Assembly: GCA_029210965.1 (NCBI GenBank)
Contig: JARGFZ010000001.1
Span: 124,001-188,000 of the forward strand
Length of the DNA: 64,000 nucleotides
From: a bacterium
GTDB lineage: Bacteria; BMS3Abin14
Reading direction: 5' to 3'
Each line of letters begins with the position of its first letter. Position 1 is the first letter of the stretch. Position numbers and translations under genes: made by a program. This document shows positions 8,900 to 17,622 of this stretch, piece by piece. The notes under the pieces were generated by a model, which had not been told where the DNA came from, made no database searches, and worked only from the letters and a program-made list of their open reading frames with translations.

Positions 8900-10255
8900 C
8901 TATTTTACCTGGGGCAGGTTCTTGAGAGACTCGGCTATTTTTTCTTCGGGGTAGGTGTAATCCACCAGATCGCCGGCCAGATAGGAATCGTAGGCCGCCA
9001 TGTCAAAGTGACCGTGACCGCTGAGGTTGAACACGATGACATCGTCTTTACCCTCTTCTTTGCAGCGGAGCGCCTCGTCAAAAGCTGCTTTCACAGCATG
9101 GGCAGATTCGGGTGCGGGGATGATCCCCTCAACCTGCGCAAAGGTCACAGCCGCCTCAAATACGGGGTTCTGGGTATATGCAACGGCTTCTACGATCCCC
9201 TCTTTGTGCAGCTGGCTTACCAGAGGCGAATCCGCATGGTAGCGCAGTCCACCCGCATGGATACCCGGCGGAACGAAATCGTGGCCCAATGTATACATAA
9301 GCATCAGAGGTGTCGTCTGGGCCGTATCTCCAAAATCGTAAGCGTATACACCCTTGGTCAGGGTGGGGCAGGAAGTTGGCTCTACGGCTATCATCCTGAT
9401 ATTCTCACCTGCCGCTTTCTCTGGAATGAAAGGAAAAGCAAGACCGGCAAAGTTGCTGCCGCCGCCGCAGCAGCCTATAAGAACGTCAGGTTTCTCTCCC
9501 ACCTTCTTGAGCTGCTCCTTAACCTCAAGCCCGATGACCGACTGATGTGTCATTACATGATTAAGGACACTGCCGAGGGCATATTTGGTATCGTCCCTTG
9601 AGGCGGCATCCTCCACCGCTTCACTTATGGCCATACCCAGGCTGCCCGGTGAATCAGGGTCTTTAATCAGCATATTCCGTCCCGCGTTGGTCCTGTCCGA
9701 AGGACTGGGGATGACTTCTCCTCCCCAGGTCTGCATCATGGAGCGGCGATAGGGTTTCTGCTGATAACTGACCTTGACCATATAGATAGTGCATTCGAGG
9801 CCAAACATCTTGCATGCGAGCGACAGGGCGCTGCCCCACTGCCCGGCACCGGTCTCTGTAGCCAGGCGTTTTACACCTTCCTGCTTATTGTAATATGCCT
9901 GCGGGATGGAGGTGTTGGGTTTGTGACTGCCGGCCGGGCTGACACCTTCGTATTTGTAGTAGATCTTCGCTGGTGTTCCAAGAACCTGCTCCAGATGGTA
10001 GGCCCGAAACAGCGGAGTCGGACGCCACAGGCTGTAAATGTCGAGAACCTCTTCCGGTATGTTGATCCAGCTATCCTGGGAGACTTCCTGGGCGATGAGC
10101 CCCATTGGGAAAATAGGAGCGAGATCCTCGGGACCTATAGGCTGGCCGGTGCCGGGGTTAAGCGGAGGCGCCGAAATGCTGGGCATGTCAGGAAGGACAT
10201 TATACCAGGCCTTTGGTATCTCACTATCCTGCAGGGTGATCTTTTTCGTTTGCAT
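8900..10255 (-). CDS. trpB2: Tryptophan synthase beta chain, TrpB2 type
   Basis: A PLP enzyme that makes tryptophan from serine and indole. At 451 residues it is about 50 longer than the TrpB1 that pairs with TrpA, and it has the long N-terminal segment of the TrpB2 class (residues 1-75, including the [14 protein letters not shown] stretch). The PLP lysine is Lys112 in GSHKPNT, and the phosphate-binding [12 protein letters not shown] loop is present. No trpA or other trp gene is nearby, which fits a TrpB2 acting alone, perhaps to salvage indole. An AAGGAG ribosome site precedes the ATG at 10255. It is followed by accD and folC. Confidence 0.94.
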   Translation of the reverse strand: MQTKKITLQDSEIPKAWYNVLPDMPSISAPPLNPGTGQPIGPEDLAPIFPMGLIAQEVSQDSWINIPEEVLDIYSLWRPTPLFRAYHLEQVLGTPAKIYYKYEGVSPAGSHKPNTSIPQAYYNKQEGVKRLATETGAGQWGSALSLACKMFGLECTIYMVKVSYQQKPYRRSMMQTWGGEVIPSPSDRTNAGRNMLIKDPDSPGSLGMAISEAVEDAASRDDTKYALGSVLNHVMTHQSVIGLEVKEQLKKVGEKPDVLIGCCGGGSNFAGLAFPFIPEKAAGENIRMIAVEPTSCPTLTKGVYAYDFGDTAQTTPLMLMYTLGHDFVPPGIHAGGLRYHADSPLVSQLHKEGIVEAVAYTQNPVFEAAVTFAQVEGIIPAPESAHAVKAAFDEALRCKEEGKDDVIVFNLSGHGHFDMAAYDSYLAGDLVDYTYPEEKIAESLKNLPQVK

Positions 10256-10381
10256 CTCCCACTCCTTTCAAAGTTGTTCTAAACCTATATTGTTTCCGGA
10301 ATATGGAATTTGTAATTAGTCAATAATGAACAGCCGCGCCTGGGAGAGGCGCCCGGATCAGTGGCTGAAATACAGGTCATT

Positions 10382-10453
10382 GATCCGTGAGGGGAGGAAA
10401 AACCGCGCTTTTTCCTTCCCGTTGAGCCAAAGTCTCGCACAGACTTTGGTGAT
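10382..10453 (+). repeat. Double-hairpin element, copy 1
   Basis: GATCCGTGAGG leads into stem 1 (arm GGGAGGAAAAA-like, 11 of 12 pairs, loop CCGCGC), the linker GTTGAGC, and stem 2 (arm CCAAAGTCT, 9 perfect pairs, 5-base loop), closing with GGTGAT. Copy 3 at 13221-13292 shares the leader GATCCGCGAGG and the same layout with different stems. Confidence 0.65.
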
Positions 10454-10472
10454 ATATAAGCAGTCTCTGTAA

Positions 10473-10535
10473 GGAAAGTGAAAACGACGCTTTTCACTTT
10501 CCGAGGAGCAAAAAGATGATAACGGACTTTTTGCG
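10473..10535 (+). repeat. Double-hairpin element, copy 2
   Basis: Stem 1 has the arm GGAAAGTGAAAA with 12 perfect pairs around the loop CGACGC; the linker is GAGGAGC; stem 2 has the arm GCAAAAAG with 8 pairs and an 11-base loop; it closes with GCGACC. The GATCCG leader is missing in this copy. Confidence 0.65.
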
Positions 10536-10617
10536 ACCATGTGAATATTAGTTAACATGGTTCATGAAAAAGTTCAAGAAACACGGCGATTTGGGCCGTT
10601 ACTCACATTGTGCTTCC

Positions 10618-12339
10618 TCATTCTTCTCCTTTCGCCAAAGCCAGAAGCTTTTTCCTGGCAACGACCGGATCGAGGATAGTGTCAGGAAGGGCTACCCCCA
10701 TCTCCAGCAGTTCTTCCCTCAGAACAAGGTGGTCTGGAAGGAACTGTGTTGGTAGAGTTCTCTCCGGACCAGTCAGGACACCGGAGGGCGGACCGGAGGA
10801 CTGGATCATACCTCCGGCTAAATGTCCAAAATGGTCAATGCAGTGGATCTGCTCGGGTACGGCATGAGTGGCAATTAAGACGGCTGTTCCGGTTTCATCA
10901 CAGTACCGTCTGGTACTGGCAATGAATTCTCTTACACCACCCGGATCCAGCCCGTCAGTAGGTTCATCCAGAACCAAAATTTCAGGCTCCATGGCCAGGA
11001 CACCGGCCACGGCCGCCCTTCTCATTTGTCCTCCCGACAAAGTGTAAACTGGGCGGGTAAGCAACGTTTCCGGAAGGCCCACCCACTTGGCTGCTTTCAG
11101 AACTCTACCCTCTATTTGACGGGCGCTGACCCCAAGGTTCCGCGGTCCAAAAGCGATATCATCGGCAACCGTAGCTGAAAAAAGCTGCCGTTCCGGGTTC
11201 TGGAACAGGAGCCCTACCCTGGCCGTGACTCCTCCCCGTTTTTTTCCCCAGTTCTTGAGCTGCCGGCCACCCAAAATAATTTTTCCGTCATCCGGCGTAA
11301 CGAGACCGTTGGACATCTGCAATAGCGTGCTCTTGCCTGATCCGTTAGCACCACAGATAAGGGCCACAGTACCTTTATCAACAGCAAAGTTCACACCGTT
11401 CAGTACCCCTTTTACCCCCGGGGCATCCTTTTCATAACTAAAACCGACTCCGTCAAAGGTCAGGACCGGTTCACCCCTATGAATTGCCGCATGGTGTCCT
11501 GTGTCTTTTGAGCTGAATCCTTTACGAACATTCATACCGTTAACGACCGTGCGAGCCAAAGAACCAGGGGAACAAGGCCACTTTACCTCAATTCCCGCTG
11601 ATCGCATCTCCAGAACCAGACTAAGGAAAAAGGGAGGGAAAATGCCATATCGGTCACCGAGCCCAGGCTTGGAGAAAACATCTTCCGGGGGGCCGTGCCT
11701 GGCAGCACGGCCGCTTTCAAAAAGTATCACCCTGTCAGCATTTGCCGCTTCTTTCATATCGTGGGTGATTAAAATAATGATCTTGCCCTGATCGACCAAT
11801 TTCCGCATGAACCCAAGAACGGAAACCCTGGCATAAGGGTCAAGGTAGGTAGTAGGTTCATCCAGTATCAGGATATCAGGGTCCAGAACAAGCACACCTG
11901 CCAGAGCCGTCATCTGCTGCTCGCCGCCGGACATTAGGTGCGGCATGCGCTTTCTCAGGTGGGTGACCTTCAGCCGTTCCAGCATTTTTTCAACCTTTTT
12001 GGCTATCTCTTCTGAGGGTTCCCCAAGAACTTCAAGACCGAACGCCACATCTTCTTCTACTATGGATGTGACAAGCTGGTTCTCCGGGTTGGAAAACAGG
12101 ATTCCCACCCCCGGATTGGTTCCACTGGTCACTTGCTCCTTGCCGTTGATCCTGACCTTTCCAGAATCAGGTTGGAGCAAACCTTTTAAAAGTAGCGCGA
12201 AAGTGCTCTTACCTGCTGCGTTGGACCCTATCACCGCGATAAGTTCACCACGGTCAGCGTCAAGGTTGAGCCCATCCAAAGCTCGAACACCTGTATTGGG
12301 GTAGGTGTAGGTAAGATCGCGAATTTCGAGAAAAGCCAT
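10618..12339 (-). CDS. Fused two-cassette ABC ATPase of the ECF (CbiO/EcfA) type
   Basis: The 573-residue protein holds two ATP-binding cassettes that together would power an energy-coupling-factor importer for a vitamin or metal. Cassette 1 has Walker A GSNAAGKST (38-46), signature LMSGGEQ (about 135-141) and Walker B ILILDEPT. Cassette 2 has Walker A GANGSGKST (330-338), Q-loop LLFQNPERQ, signature LSGGQ (434-438) and Walker B ILVLDEPT. In cassette 1 the Q-loop Gln is replaced by Ser (LFSNPENQ, Ser83), so its coupling to a membrane partner may be altered. I place the start at the ATG at 12339; an upstream frame is only word repeat. No EcfT or S component is in the window, so the substrate is unknown. 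Confidence 0.85.
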   Translation of the reverse strand: MAFLEIRDLTYTYPNTGVRALDGLNLDADRGELIAVIGSNAAGKSTFALLLKGLLQPDSGKVRINGKEQVTSGTNPGVGILFSNPENQLVTSIVEEDVAFGLEVLGEPSEEIAKKVEKMLERLKVTHLRKRMPHLMSGGEQQMTALAGVLVLDPDILILDEPTTYLDPYARVSVLGFMRKLVDQGKIIILITHDMKEAANADRVILFESGRAARHGPPEDVFSKPGLGDRYGIFPPFFLSLVLEMRSAGIEVKWPCSPGSLARTVVNGMNVRKGFSSKDTGHHAAIHRGEPVLTFDGVGFSYEKDAPGVKGVLNGVNFAVDKGTVALICGANGSGKSTLLQMSNGLVTPDDGKIILGGRQLKNWGKKRGGVTARVGLLFQNPERQLFSATVADDIAFGPRNLGVSARQIEGRVLKAAKWVGLPETLLTRPVYTLSGGQMRRAAVAGVLAMEPEILVLDEPTDGLDPGGVREFIASTRRYCDETGTAVLIATHAVPEQIHCIDHFGHLAGGMIQSSGPPSGVLTGPERTLPTQFLPDHLVLREELLEMGVALPDTILDPVVARKKLLALAKGEE

Positions 12340-12367
12340 AATAATCGGTGCCAAGTCCTTAGTGCTT

Positions 12368-12420
12368 GGAGATAAGTGATTCACGTGCTTTTGTAGTTCA
12401 TCACCTATCACTTATCTCTG
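12368..12420. repeat. Paired-arm word repeat between rplQ terminator and ECF ATPase
   Basis: Arms GAGATAAGTGATTCACG and ATCACCTATCACTTATCTC face each other across about 15 bases. The pairing GAGATAAGTGAT with ATCACTTATCTC is perfect over 12 bases. It lies in the untranslated DNA upstream of the ATPase. Confidence 0.7.
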
Positions 12421-12438
12421 AGCGATGAGGTTTGCGCA

Positions 12439-12476
12439 TAAAAAAAGAGCAAGGTCGCTTAACCTTGCTCTTTTAT
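12439..12476 (-). terminator. Intrinsic terminator after rplQ
   Basis: On the minus strand AAAAGAGCAAGG pairs with CCTTGCTCTTTT around an 8-base loop and is followed by a run of seven T residues. It lies 27 bases past the rplQ stop and closes the whole ribosomal-protein array. Confidence 0.88.
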
Positions 12477-12502
12477 ATCTTAAATAGCAGACCGAGTCGC
12501 TC

Positions 12503-13108
12503 CTATTCCTTCTCCTCTTTATCTGCCTTTTTCTTGACAGCTGCTTTCTTTTTCGGTTCAGCCTTATCAGCCTTTTTCTCAGCGGCTTTTTTAGCTGGAG
12601 CCTTCTTCTTCGGTTCTGCGCCTTCCTTTACGACCTTTTCTTCCCCAACCTTACTGGTTTTTGCCTTTGAGCTTTGGGCTTTTGACTCTTTTTTAGCCTT
12701 GGTCTCTTTAGATTCTTTGGACTTTGGACTTTTTTCCTTGGACTGTGTTATTGGCCTGTCCACGAGTTCTACCAAAGCCATTGGAGCGTTGTCCCCTGCC
12801 CTTGGCTCAAGTTTCAGCACTCTCGTGTAACCACCTGCACGATCGGCGTAACGTTGAGCATATTCGGAAAAAACCTTTTTAACCACTTCATCACTGCGAA
12901 TAAAAGCCACTGCCTGCCGTCGGGCATGAAGATCTCCCCTTTTCCCAAGGGTTAACATCTTCTCCGTCTGCCTGCCAATTTCTTTGGCTTTAACTTCAGT
13001 GGTGACAATCCGCTCATGCTGGAGAAGGGACGTTACCATATTCCGAAACATGGCCTTCCTGTGAGAGGGTGTTCTACCCAACTTTTTTCCTGCCTTACCA
13101 TGACGCAT
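12503..13108 (-). CDS. rplQ: Ribosomal protein L17 with long Lys/Ala/Glu tail
   Basis: L17 sits near the exit of the ribosome's peptide tunnel. The first 122 residues ([20 protein letters not shown] to ELVDRPITQ) are ordinary L17. The remaining 79 residues are a Lys, Ala, Glu and Ser tail of low complexity; most L17 proteins stop at 115-130. The beginning of the tail is encoded by AGTCCAAAGTCCAAAG, the same word found in non-coding repeats near ispD, which suggests that a word repeat extended the gene. It is the last gene of the operon, 192 bases after rpoA, with a double-hairpin element in the gap. Tail function unknown; basic tails of this kind could bind rRNA. Confidence 0.95.
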   Translation of the reverse strand: MRHGKAGKKLGRTPSHRKAMFRNMVTSLLQHERIVTTEVKAKEIGRQTEKMLTLGKRGDLHARRQAVAFIRSDEVVKKVFSEYAQRYADRAGGYTRVLKLEPRAGDNAPMALVELVDRPITQSKEKSPKSKESKETKAKKESKAQSSKAKTSKVGEEKVVKEGAEPKKKAPAKKAAEKKADKAEPKKKAAVKKKADKEEKE

Positions 13109-13220
13109 TCTTTACCCGCCTTTCCAGCTTAACAGTCCTTTCACTGGCGATGGAGCCGTAAAACCTCATCGAACGCCCCCCGCGGGGCTTTCGGACCGAC
13201 AAAGGGAAGTCTGCGTTATC

Positions 13221-13292
13221 GATCCGCGAGGAAAGGAAAACCACGCTTTTAACTTCCGATGAGCAGAAAGTCCCGGCAGGACTTTCTGCGAC
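13221..13292 (+). repeat. Double-hairpin element, copy 3, between rpoA and rplQ
   Basis: GATCCGCGAGG, then a weaker stem 1 (AGGAAAA, loop CCACGC, TTTT...CTTCC), linker GATGAGC, and a perfect 10-bp stem 2 (arm CAGAAAGTCC, 5-base loop), closing with GCGACC. It lies in transcribed DNA inside the rpoA-rplQ gap, so its reverse complement is present in the mRNA. Confidence 0.65.
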
Positions 13293-13300
13293 CCTATCAA

Positions 13301-14329
13301 TCAGACCGTTTCCTGGGCCTCTTCCGGCTCCTCTTCAGAAGGGATCCAACCGCGAATATCCATGCCAAAACTGAGCCCCATTTCTTCGAGAATCTCTTTA
13401 AGTTCGTTCAGCGACTTCCTTCCGAAATTTTTGGTACGCAGCATTTCTGATTCGGTTTTTTGCACCAACTCACCAATGCTGTCTATGTTGGCGTTCTGCA
13501 GGCAATTGATCGATCGCACTGACAATTCCAGCTCATTAACATGTTTGTTTAACTTGTCAAAAAGTTTTTTCTTTTCGTGCTCTGATTCCTGTTCCACCCG
13601 CTCGTCCTGGACATGGTCCTCCTCAAAATTAATGAAAAGGTTCATATGCTCTTTGATGATTTTGGCCGAGATGGCAAGAGCTGTTTCGGGTGGAATGCTG
13701 CCGTCTGTGGTGATCTCCATGATAAGTTTATCGTAGTCGGTCATCCGGCCGACCCTGGCGTTCTCAACCCAGTACATGACCTTAACAACCGGCGAATGAA
13801 TCGAGTCCACGGCAATATAATCTACCGAAAGTTCTTCATCTTTGTTGCGTTCGGCCGGTACGAAGCCTTTGCTGAAAGTCACTACCATCTCCATTTTGAG
13901 ATGGGCTCCCTTTTCGAGGGTAGCAATTGTCAGGTCTGGGTTAAGAATCTCCACATCCTGGTCGGTAATAATATCTGCTCCAGTGATAGCTCCTTCGCGT
14001 TCTATGTCGACAGAGATAATTTTGGGAACAGTTGAATGGGTACGGAAACGAAGCTCCTTCAGGTTGAGAACAATCTGAGTAACATCCTCATAAACACCCG
14101 GGATCGTTGAGAATTCATGTAAAACGTTCTCGATTCGGAACGCAGTGACAGCACCGCCCTGTAAAGAGGAAAGCAGCACTCTTCTAAGAGCGTTTCCGAA
14201 AGTTGTACCAAAACCTCGCTCGAACGGTTCTGCTGTGAACCTGCCGAAAGTGTCTGTCTTGCTGTCGGCAACAAATTCCAGCTTGTTTGGACGTGTGAGA
14301 TTTTTCCAGTTCTTTTCCATCATGGTCAT
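13301..14329 (-). CDS. rpoA: DNA-directed RNA polymerase alpha subunit
   Basis: Alpha dimerises to start assembly of RNA polymerase and contacts promoters and regulators through its C-terminal domain. The 342-residue protein shows the N-terminal assembly domain (RRVLLSSLQGGAVTAFRIENV, residues about 48-69, split here only for reading) and the C-terminal domain with SVRSINCLQNANI and the LRTKNFGRKSLNEIKE-like box (LRTKNFGRKSLNELKE). The extension EEEPEEAQETV at the end is acidic. The ATG at 14329 is followed by two further Met codons within three residues, so the exact start is open by six bases. It lies between rpsD and rplQ as usual. Confidence 0.97.
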   Translation of the reverse strand: MTMMEKNWKNLTRPNKLEFVADSKTDTFGRFTAEPFERGFGTTFGNALRRVLLSSLQGGAVTAFRIENVLHEFSTIPGVYEDVTQIVLNLKELRFRTHSTVPKIISVDIEREGAITGADIITDQDVEILNPDLTIATLEKGAHLKMEMVVTFSKGFVPAERNKDEELSVDYIAVDSIHSPVVKVMYWVENARVGRMTDYDKLIMEITTDGSIPPETALAISAKIIKEHMNLFINFEEDHVQDERVEQESEHEKKKLFDKLNKHVNELELSVRSINCLQNANIDSIGELVQKTESEMLRTKNFGRKSLNELKEILEEMGLSFGMDIRGWIPSEEEPEEAQETV

Positions 14330-14350
14330 TTTCCCCTTTTGATGGATCGC

Positions 14351-14977
14351 TTACTTGGAATAGAGCTCAACTATGAGCTGTTCATTAACCGGCATAGCAA
14401 CCTCTTCCCGAATTGGATAGCTCTTGAAATATCCTCTGAACTTGGGAGCTTCCAATTCCAGCCATGCGGGGGTGCTTTTTCTCTCTGCCGAAACCATAGA
14501 TTCCTGCACCCTGACAGATTTTCGGCTTTTTTCACTGATCTCGATCTGATCGCCGGGCCTCATCAGGAAAGAAGGTATATTGACCTTCCGGTCGTTGACC
14601 AGAACGTGGCCATGCCGCACAAGCTGGCGCGCATCTGCCCTTGAACCGGCAAAACCAAGTCTGAACACAGTGTTGTCCAGTCTTCGCTCAAGAAGGATGA
14701 TGAGGTTCACACCGGTAACACCTTTCTGGCGGTCAGCCATTTTAAAGTAGTTCCGGAACTGTCCTTCCATAACACCATAGATCCTTCTGGCCTTCTGTTT
14801 CTCTCGAAGCTGAACGCCATAGTCGGAATGTTTGATCCGTCTGGTTCCATGCTGCCCAGGGGGATAAGGCCTGCGCTCAACAGCGCACTTATCTGAATAA
14901 CACCTGTCACCCTTAAGGAAAAGCTTGGCACCTTCCCTTCGGCAGAGCCGACATACTGATTCTCGATACCTCGCCAA
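14351..14977 (-). CDS. rpsD: Ribosomal protein S4
   Basis: S4 binds the 5' domain of 16S rRNA and starts assembly of the small subunit. The start is a TTG at 14977 with AAGGAGG four to five bases upstream of it; this gives 208 residues, the standard length, beginning (M)[15 protein letters not shown]. An open frame continues further upstream but would add 17 unrelated residues. Four Cys in CRLCRREG and [10 protein letters not shown] form the zinc-binding N-terminal site of the C+ type. The S4 RNA-binding domain ([15 protein letters not shown] onward) is intact. It lies 16 bases after rpsK and 21 before rpoA. Confidence 0.96.
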   Translation of the reverse strand: MARYRESVCRLCRREGAKLFLKGDRCYSDKCAVERRPYPPGQHGTRRIKHSDYGVQLREKQKARRIYGVMEGQFRNYFKMADRQKGVTGVNLIILLERRLDNTVFRLGFAGSRADARQLVRHGHVLVNDRKVNIPSFLMRPGDQIEISEKSRKSVRVQESMVSAERKSTPAWLELEAPKFRGYFKSYPIREEVAMPVNEQLIVELYSK

Positions 14978-14993
14978 TTTACTCCTCCTTATA

Positions 14994-15383
14994 TCAGACC
15001 CGGCGCCTCTTGGGCGGACGGCATCCATTGTGAGGGATGGGGGTCACATCCTTGATCAAGGTAACTTCCAAACCGGAAGCCTGAAGCGATCGCAGAGCCG
15101 CTTCCCGGCCGGAGCCAGGTCCCTTAACAAGGACATCAACCTTCCTCACACCGTTTTCCATGGCCCTCTTGGCAACGTCTTCCGCAGCCAACTGAGCAGC
15201 GAACGGGGTGCTTTTCCTTGAACCCTTGAACCCCTTGCTACCGGCACTACACCAGGCAAGCGTGTTTCCCGCTGGATCTGTTATTGTAATGATCGTATTA
15301 TTGAACGTAGCCTGTATATGGGCCACACCGACAGGAACGTTCTTCTTAACCCTCCTGCCTGATCCTTTTTTCGGCTTAGCCAT
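14994..15383 (-). CDS. rpsK: Ribosomal protein S11
   Basis: S11 lies on the platform of the small subunit near the Shine-Dalgarno helix. The 129-residue protein has the normal length and the conserved ends: [18 protein letters not shown] near residues 18-35 and the closing [22 protein letters not shown] start at 15383, 20 bases after rpsM; rpsD follows after 16 bases. Standard alpha-operon position. Confidence 0.98.
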   Translation of the reverse strand: MAKPKKGSGRRVKKNVPVGVAHIQATFNNTIITITDPAGNTLAWCSAGSKGFKGSRKSTPFAAQLAAEDVAKRAMENGVRKVDVLVKGPGSGREAALRSLQASGLEVTLIKDVTPIPHNGCRPPKRRRV

Positions 15384-15403
15384 CTATTCCTCCCGTGCTT
15401 GGG

Positions 15404-15775
15404 CTATCTCTTCTTCCGGCCGCCAATAGACGGACGGTGTCCCTTCCTGGATCTTGCATTAGTTTTGGTCCTTTGGCCTCTGACAGGAAGTCCCCGTCTG
15501 TGCCGCAGCCCCTCGTAACTGCCGAGATCCATCTTATTCTTGATATTGAAGGAAATCTCCCTGCGGAGGTCTCCTTCCACCATATGGTTCTTAACGATTA
15601 GATCCCTGAGCCGAATAACCTGACCTTCGTCCAGATCAACAACCCTGGTATCCGGATTGACATCAGCTTCAGACACGATCTTTGTTGCCGTAGTCTGCCC
15701 AATGCCATAGATATAGGTCAGTGCGACTTCTATCCTCTTATTTCTCGGTAAATCAACTCCGGCAATACGAGCCAC
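15404..15775 (-). CDS. rpsM: Ribosomal protein S13
   Basis: S13 sits in the head of the small subunit and touches the P-site tRNA and the large subunit. The 123-residue protein begins (M)[21 protein letters not shown] and ends with the basic [20 protein letters not shown] tail that reaches the tRNA. The start codon is GTG at 15775, preceded by CAGGAGG at a normal distance. rpmJ lies 17 bases upstream and rpsK 20 bases downstream. Confidence 0.98.
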   Translation of the reverse strand: MARIAGVDLPRNKRIEVALTYIYGIGQTTATKIVSEADVNPDTRVVDLDEGQVIRLRDLIVKNHMVEGDLRREISFNIKNKMDLGSYEGLRHRRGLPVRGQRTKTNARSRKGHRPSIGGRKKR

Positions 15776-15792
15776 GCGAACACCTCCTGATA

Positions 15793-15906
15793 TCAGCCCT
15801 GACGCTGCTTATGCTTAGGGTTCTCACAGAGCACCCGGACAACGCGTTTGCGCCGGATGATCTTGCATTTGTCACACATCTTCTTTACAGAAGGTCGAAC
15901 TTTCAT
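15793..15906 (-). CDS. rpmJ: Ribosomal protein L36
   Basis: A 37-residue gene, found by reading the gap between infA and rpsM. It begins [20 protein letters not shown] and ends [11 protein letters not shown]. The residues Cys11, Cys14, Cys27 and His32 form the zinc ribbon, so this is the zinc-bound (C+) version. It packs against 23S rRNA near the peptidyl-transferase side of the large subunit. Spacing of 27 bases to infA and 17 to rpsM fits the spc/alpha junction. Confidence 0.95.
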   Translation of the reverse strand: MKVRPSVKKMCDKCKIIRRKRVVRVLCENPKHKQRQG

Positions 15907-15933
15907 GACATCCTCTTTCTTACGGGCCTATTA

Positions 15934-16152
15934 CTACTTTGCCCTATAGGTGATTCTGCCCCGGGTCAGGTCGTAAGGAGACAGTTCAACCGTGACCTTG
16001 TCCCCAGGCAAAATCCTTATATAATGCATCCGCATTTTCCCAGAGATGTGGGCGAGTACCTGATGCCCGTTCTCCAGCTCCACACGGAACATGGCGTTAG
16101 GCAGAGGCTCGACTACTGTCCCTTCCACTTCAATCGCTTCTTCCTTAGCCAT
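15934..16152 (-). CDS. infA: Translation initiation factor IF-1
   Basis: IF-1 blocks the ribosomal A site during initiation. The 72-residue protein is one OB fold: [20 protein letters not shown], then [20 protein letters not shown] and the closing [11 protein letters not shown]. The length is exactly standard. Its ATG shares one base with the TGA of map (TGATG), so translation is probably coupled. rpmJ follows. Confidence 0.97.
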   Translation of the reverse strand: MAKEEAIEVEGTVVEPLPNAMFRVELENGHQVLAHISGKMRMHYIRILPGDKVTVELSPYDLTRGRITYRAK

Positions 16153-16928
16153 CAGTTCCTTTTCTCCTCCCCAAACGTTTCATCGATGGTCAGAATCTTC
16201 GGCCCATTTTCTGTTACCGCAATGGTGTGCTCGAAATGGGCTGACAGGCTACCGTCGGTGGTGACAGCCGTCCAACCGTCATCCAAAACACGAATATCGT
16301 CCGATCCGGCGTTAACCATTGGTTCGATCGCAAGCGTCATACCCTTCTTGAGACGAACCCCGCACTGGGAATCACCGTAGTTGGGTATCTGCGGTTCCTC
16401 GTGCAGGCTCCGTCCTATTCCGTGACCGACGAAAACCTTGACCACAGACATCCCGTTTTTCTCCACATGGCTCTGGACGGAGTGGGAGATATCTCCTATA
16501 CGGTTGCCCACAATAGCGGCTTCGATTCCTATGTAAAGAGCATCCCGGGTAACCTCCAGGAGTCGAAGGGTCTCCGGAAGCGTTTCCCCGACCGACAGAG
16601 TGACAGCTGCATCAGCATAAAACCCTTTGTAAAGGGCTCCAAAATCCAGTCCAACGATATCTCCATCCTTGAGGACTCTGCTCCTGGACGGGATGCCGTG
16701 TACTACTTCTTCATTCACTGACACGCAGATAACAGCTGGATACCCATTGTAGCCCTTGAAAGCCGGAACAACCTCCAGGGTTCGTGCCATATGGTCTGCT
16801 TCTTCCTCAATATCCATGGTGGTTATACCGGGTCTAACCACCTCCTTCATTCTCTGAAGGACCTTTGCTACAACACGGCCACCCTCCTGCATGATGGCTA
16901 TTTCAGCAGCCGACTTCCTATGGATCAT
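16152..16928 (-). CDS. map: Methionine aminopeptidase, type I
   Basis: The enzyme removes the initiator Met from new proteins in the cytoplasm. The 258-residue protein has the pita-bread fold without the extra N-terminal extension. The five metal ligands can be placed: Asp in [14 protein letters not shown] (two Asp), His in [18 protein letters not shown], Glu in LAIEPMV and Glu in FEHTIAVTE. The His in VVHGIP is the usual substrate-side residue. ATG at 16928, 46 bases after adk; it overlaps infA by one base. secY-adk-map-infA is the standard spc-operon end. Confidence 0.97.
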   Translation of the reverse strand: MIHRKSAAEIAIMQEGGRVVAKVLQRMKEVVRPGITTMDIEEEADHMARTLEVVPAFKGYNGYPAVICVSVNEEVVHGIPSRSRVLKDGDIVGLDFGALYKGFYADAAVTLSVGETLPETLRLLEVTRDALYIGIEAAIVGNRIGDISHSVQSHVEKNGMSVVKVFVGHGIGRSLHEEPQIPNYGDSQCGVRLKKGMTLAIEPMVNAGSDDIRVLDDGWTAVTTDGSLSAHFEHTIAVTENGPKILTIDETFGEEKRN

Positions 16929-16974
16929 ATACGCTAACGCTTCTGGTTACCGGCACTAACCTCCAATAGGAGGT

Positions 16975-17622
16975 TCAGTTCCCAGCAGCCTCAAGAACCC
17001 GGGAAAAAATATTCTCGATACTGCCTGTCCCCGGTATGCGCCTCAGCTTTCCCTGTTTTTCATAATGGGAAATGAGAGGCTGAGTCTGCGCACTGTAGAC
17101 GGCCAGGCGCTGTCGTATGGTCTCTTCCTTGTCATCATCCCGCTGGTACAATTCACCGCTGCAGCGATCGCAGATGCCCTCACGGGAAGAGGGGTTGAAA
17201 ACGACATGAAAGCTTTCACCGCATTCCTTGCACATCCTGCGCCCTGTCAACCGAGTCACCAGTTCCTCGTCTTCGACCTCAATGCTGATAACATGGTCGA
17301 TGGCTCTATCAAGGCCATCAAGGATCTGTTGAAGCGCCTCTGCCTGTGGGATGGTTCTCGGAAAACCGTCAAGAATAAAACCGTTGACAGCGTCATCTTC
17401 CTTGAGCCTCTCGGCAATGATACCGATGACGACTCTATCAGGAACCAGTTCTCCTTTATCCATGAAACCCCTGGCTTCAACACCCAGGGTCGTGCCCTCG
17501 CGAACAGCTGCGCGAAGAATGTCCCCGGTGGAGACCTGGGGAATATTCCATTTGTCCACCATCAACTTGGCCTGAGTTCCTTTACCGGCCCCAGGAGGAC
17601 CCAGCAGAATAAAATCCATCAT
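16975..17622 (-). CDS. adk: Adenylate kinase with zinc-type LID
   Basis: Interconverts ATP, ADP and AMP. The 215-residue protein begins (M)[15 protein letters not shown] with the P-loop GPPGAGKGT, has the AMP-binding STGDILRAA and GFPRTIPQA boxes, and a long LID with four Cys ([12 protein letters not shown] and CDRCSGE) that would hold a zinc ion, as in Gram-positive and many deltaproteobacterial enzymes, unlike the enterobacterial LID. ATG start at 17622 overlaps the secY stop (ATGA); a second ATG follows immediately. Confidence 0.97.
   Translation of the reverse strand: MMDFILLGPPGAGKGTQAKLMVDKWNIPQVSTGDILRAAVREGTTLGVEARGFMDKGELVPDRVVIGIIAERLKEDDAVNGFILDGFPRTIPQAEALQQILDGLDRAIDHVISIEVEDEELVTRLTGRRMCKECGESFHVVFNPSSREGICDRCSGELYQRDDDKEETIRQRLAVYSAQTQPLISHYEKQGKLRRIPGTGSIENIFSRVLEAAGN

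Larger units (their letters stand above)
10256..10617. other. Gene-free stretch carrying two double-hairpin elements
   Basis: Between the ECF ATPase and trpB2 no gene is visible. The stretch holds two copies of a double-hairpin element (10382-10453 and 10473-10535). Short open frames through it simply read the inverted repeats. Confidence 0.6.

Noticed and set aside
10330-10355. GC-rich inverted repeat as a terminator near trpB2
   Set aside because: The stem is only five pairs and is not followed by a T-run on either strand.
10285-10558. Two short minus-strand open frames between trpB2 and the ECF ATPase
   Set aside because: They translate the double-hairpin elements and have no ribosome site.
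12340-12411. 24-codon N-terminal extension of the ECF ATPase
   Set aside because: It overlaps a paired-arm repeat; the cassette fold begins at MAFLEIRDLTYTYPN.
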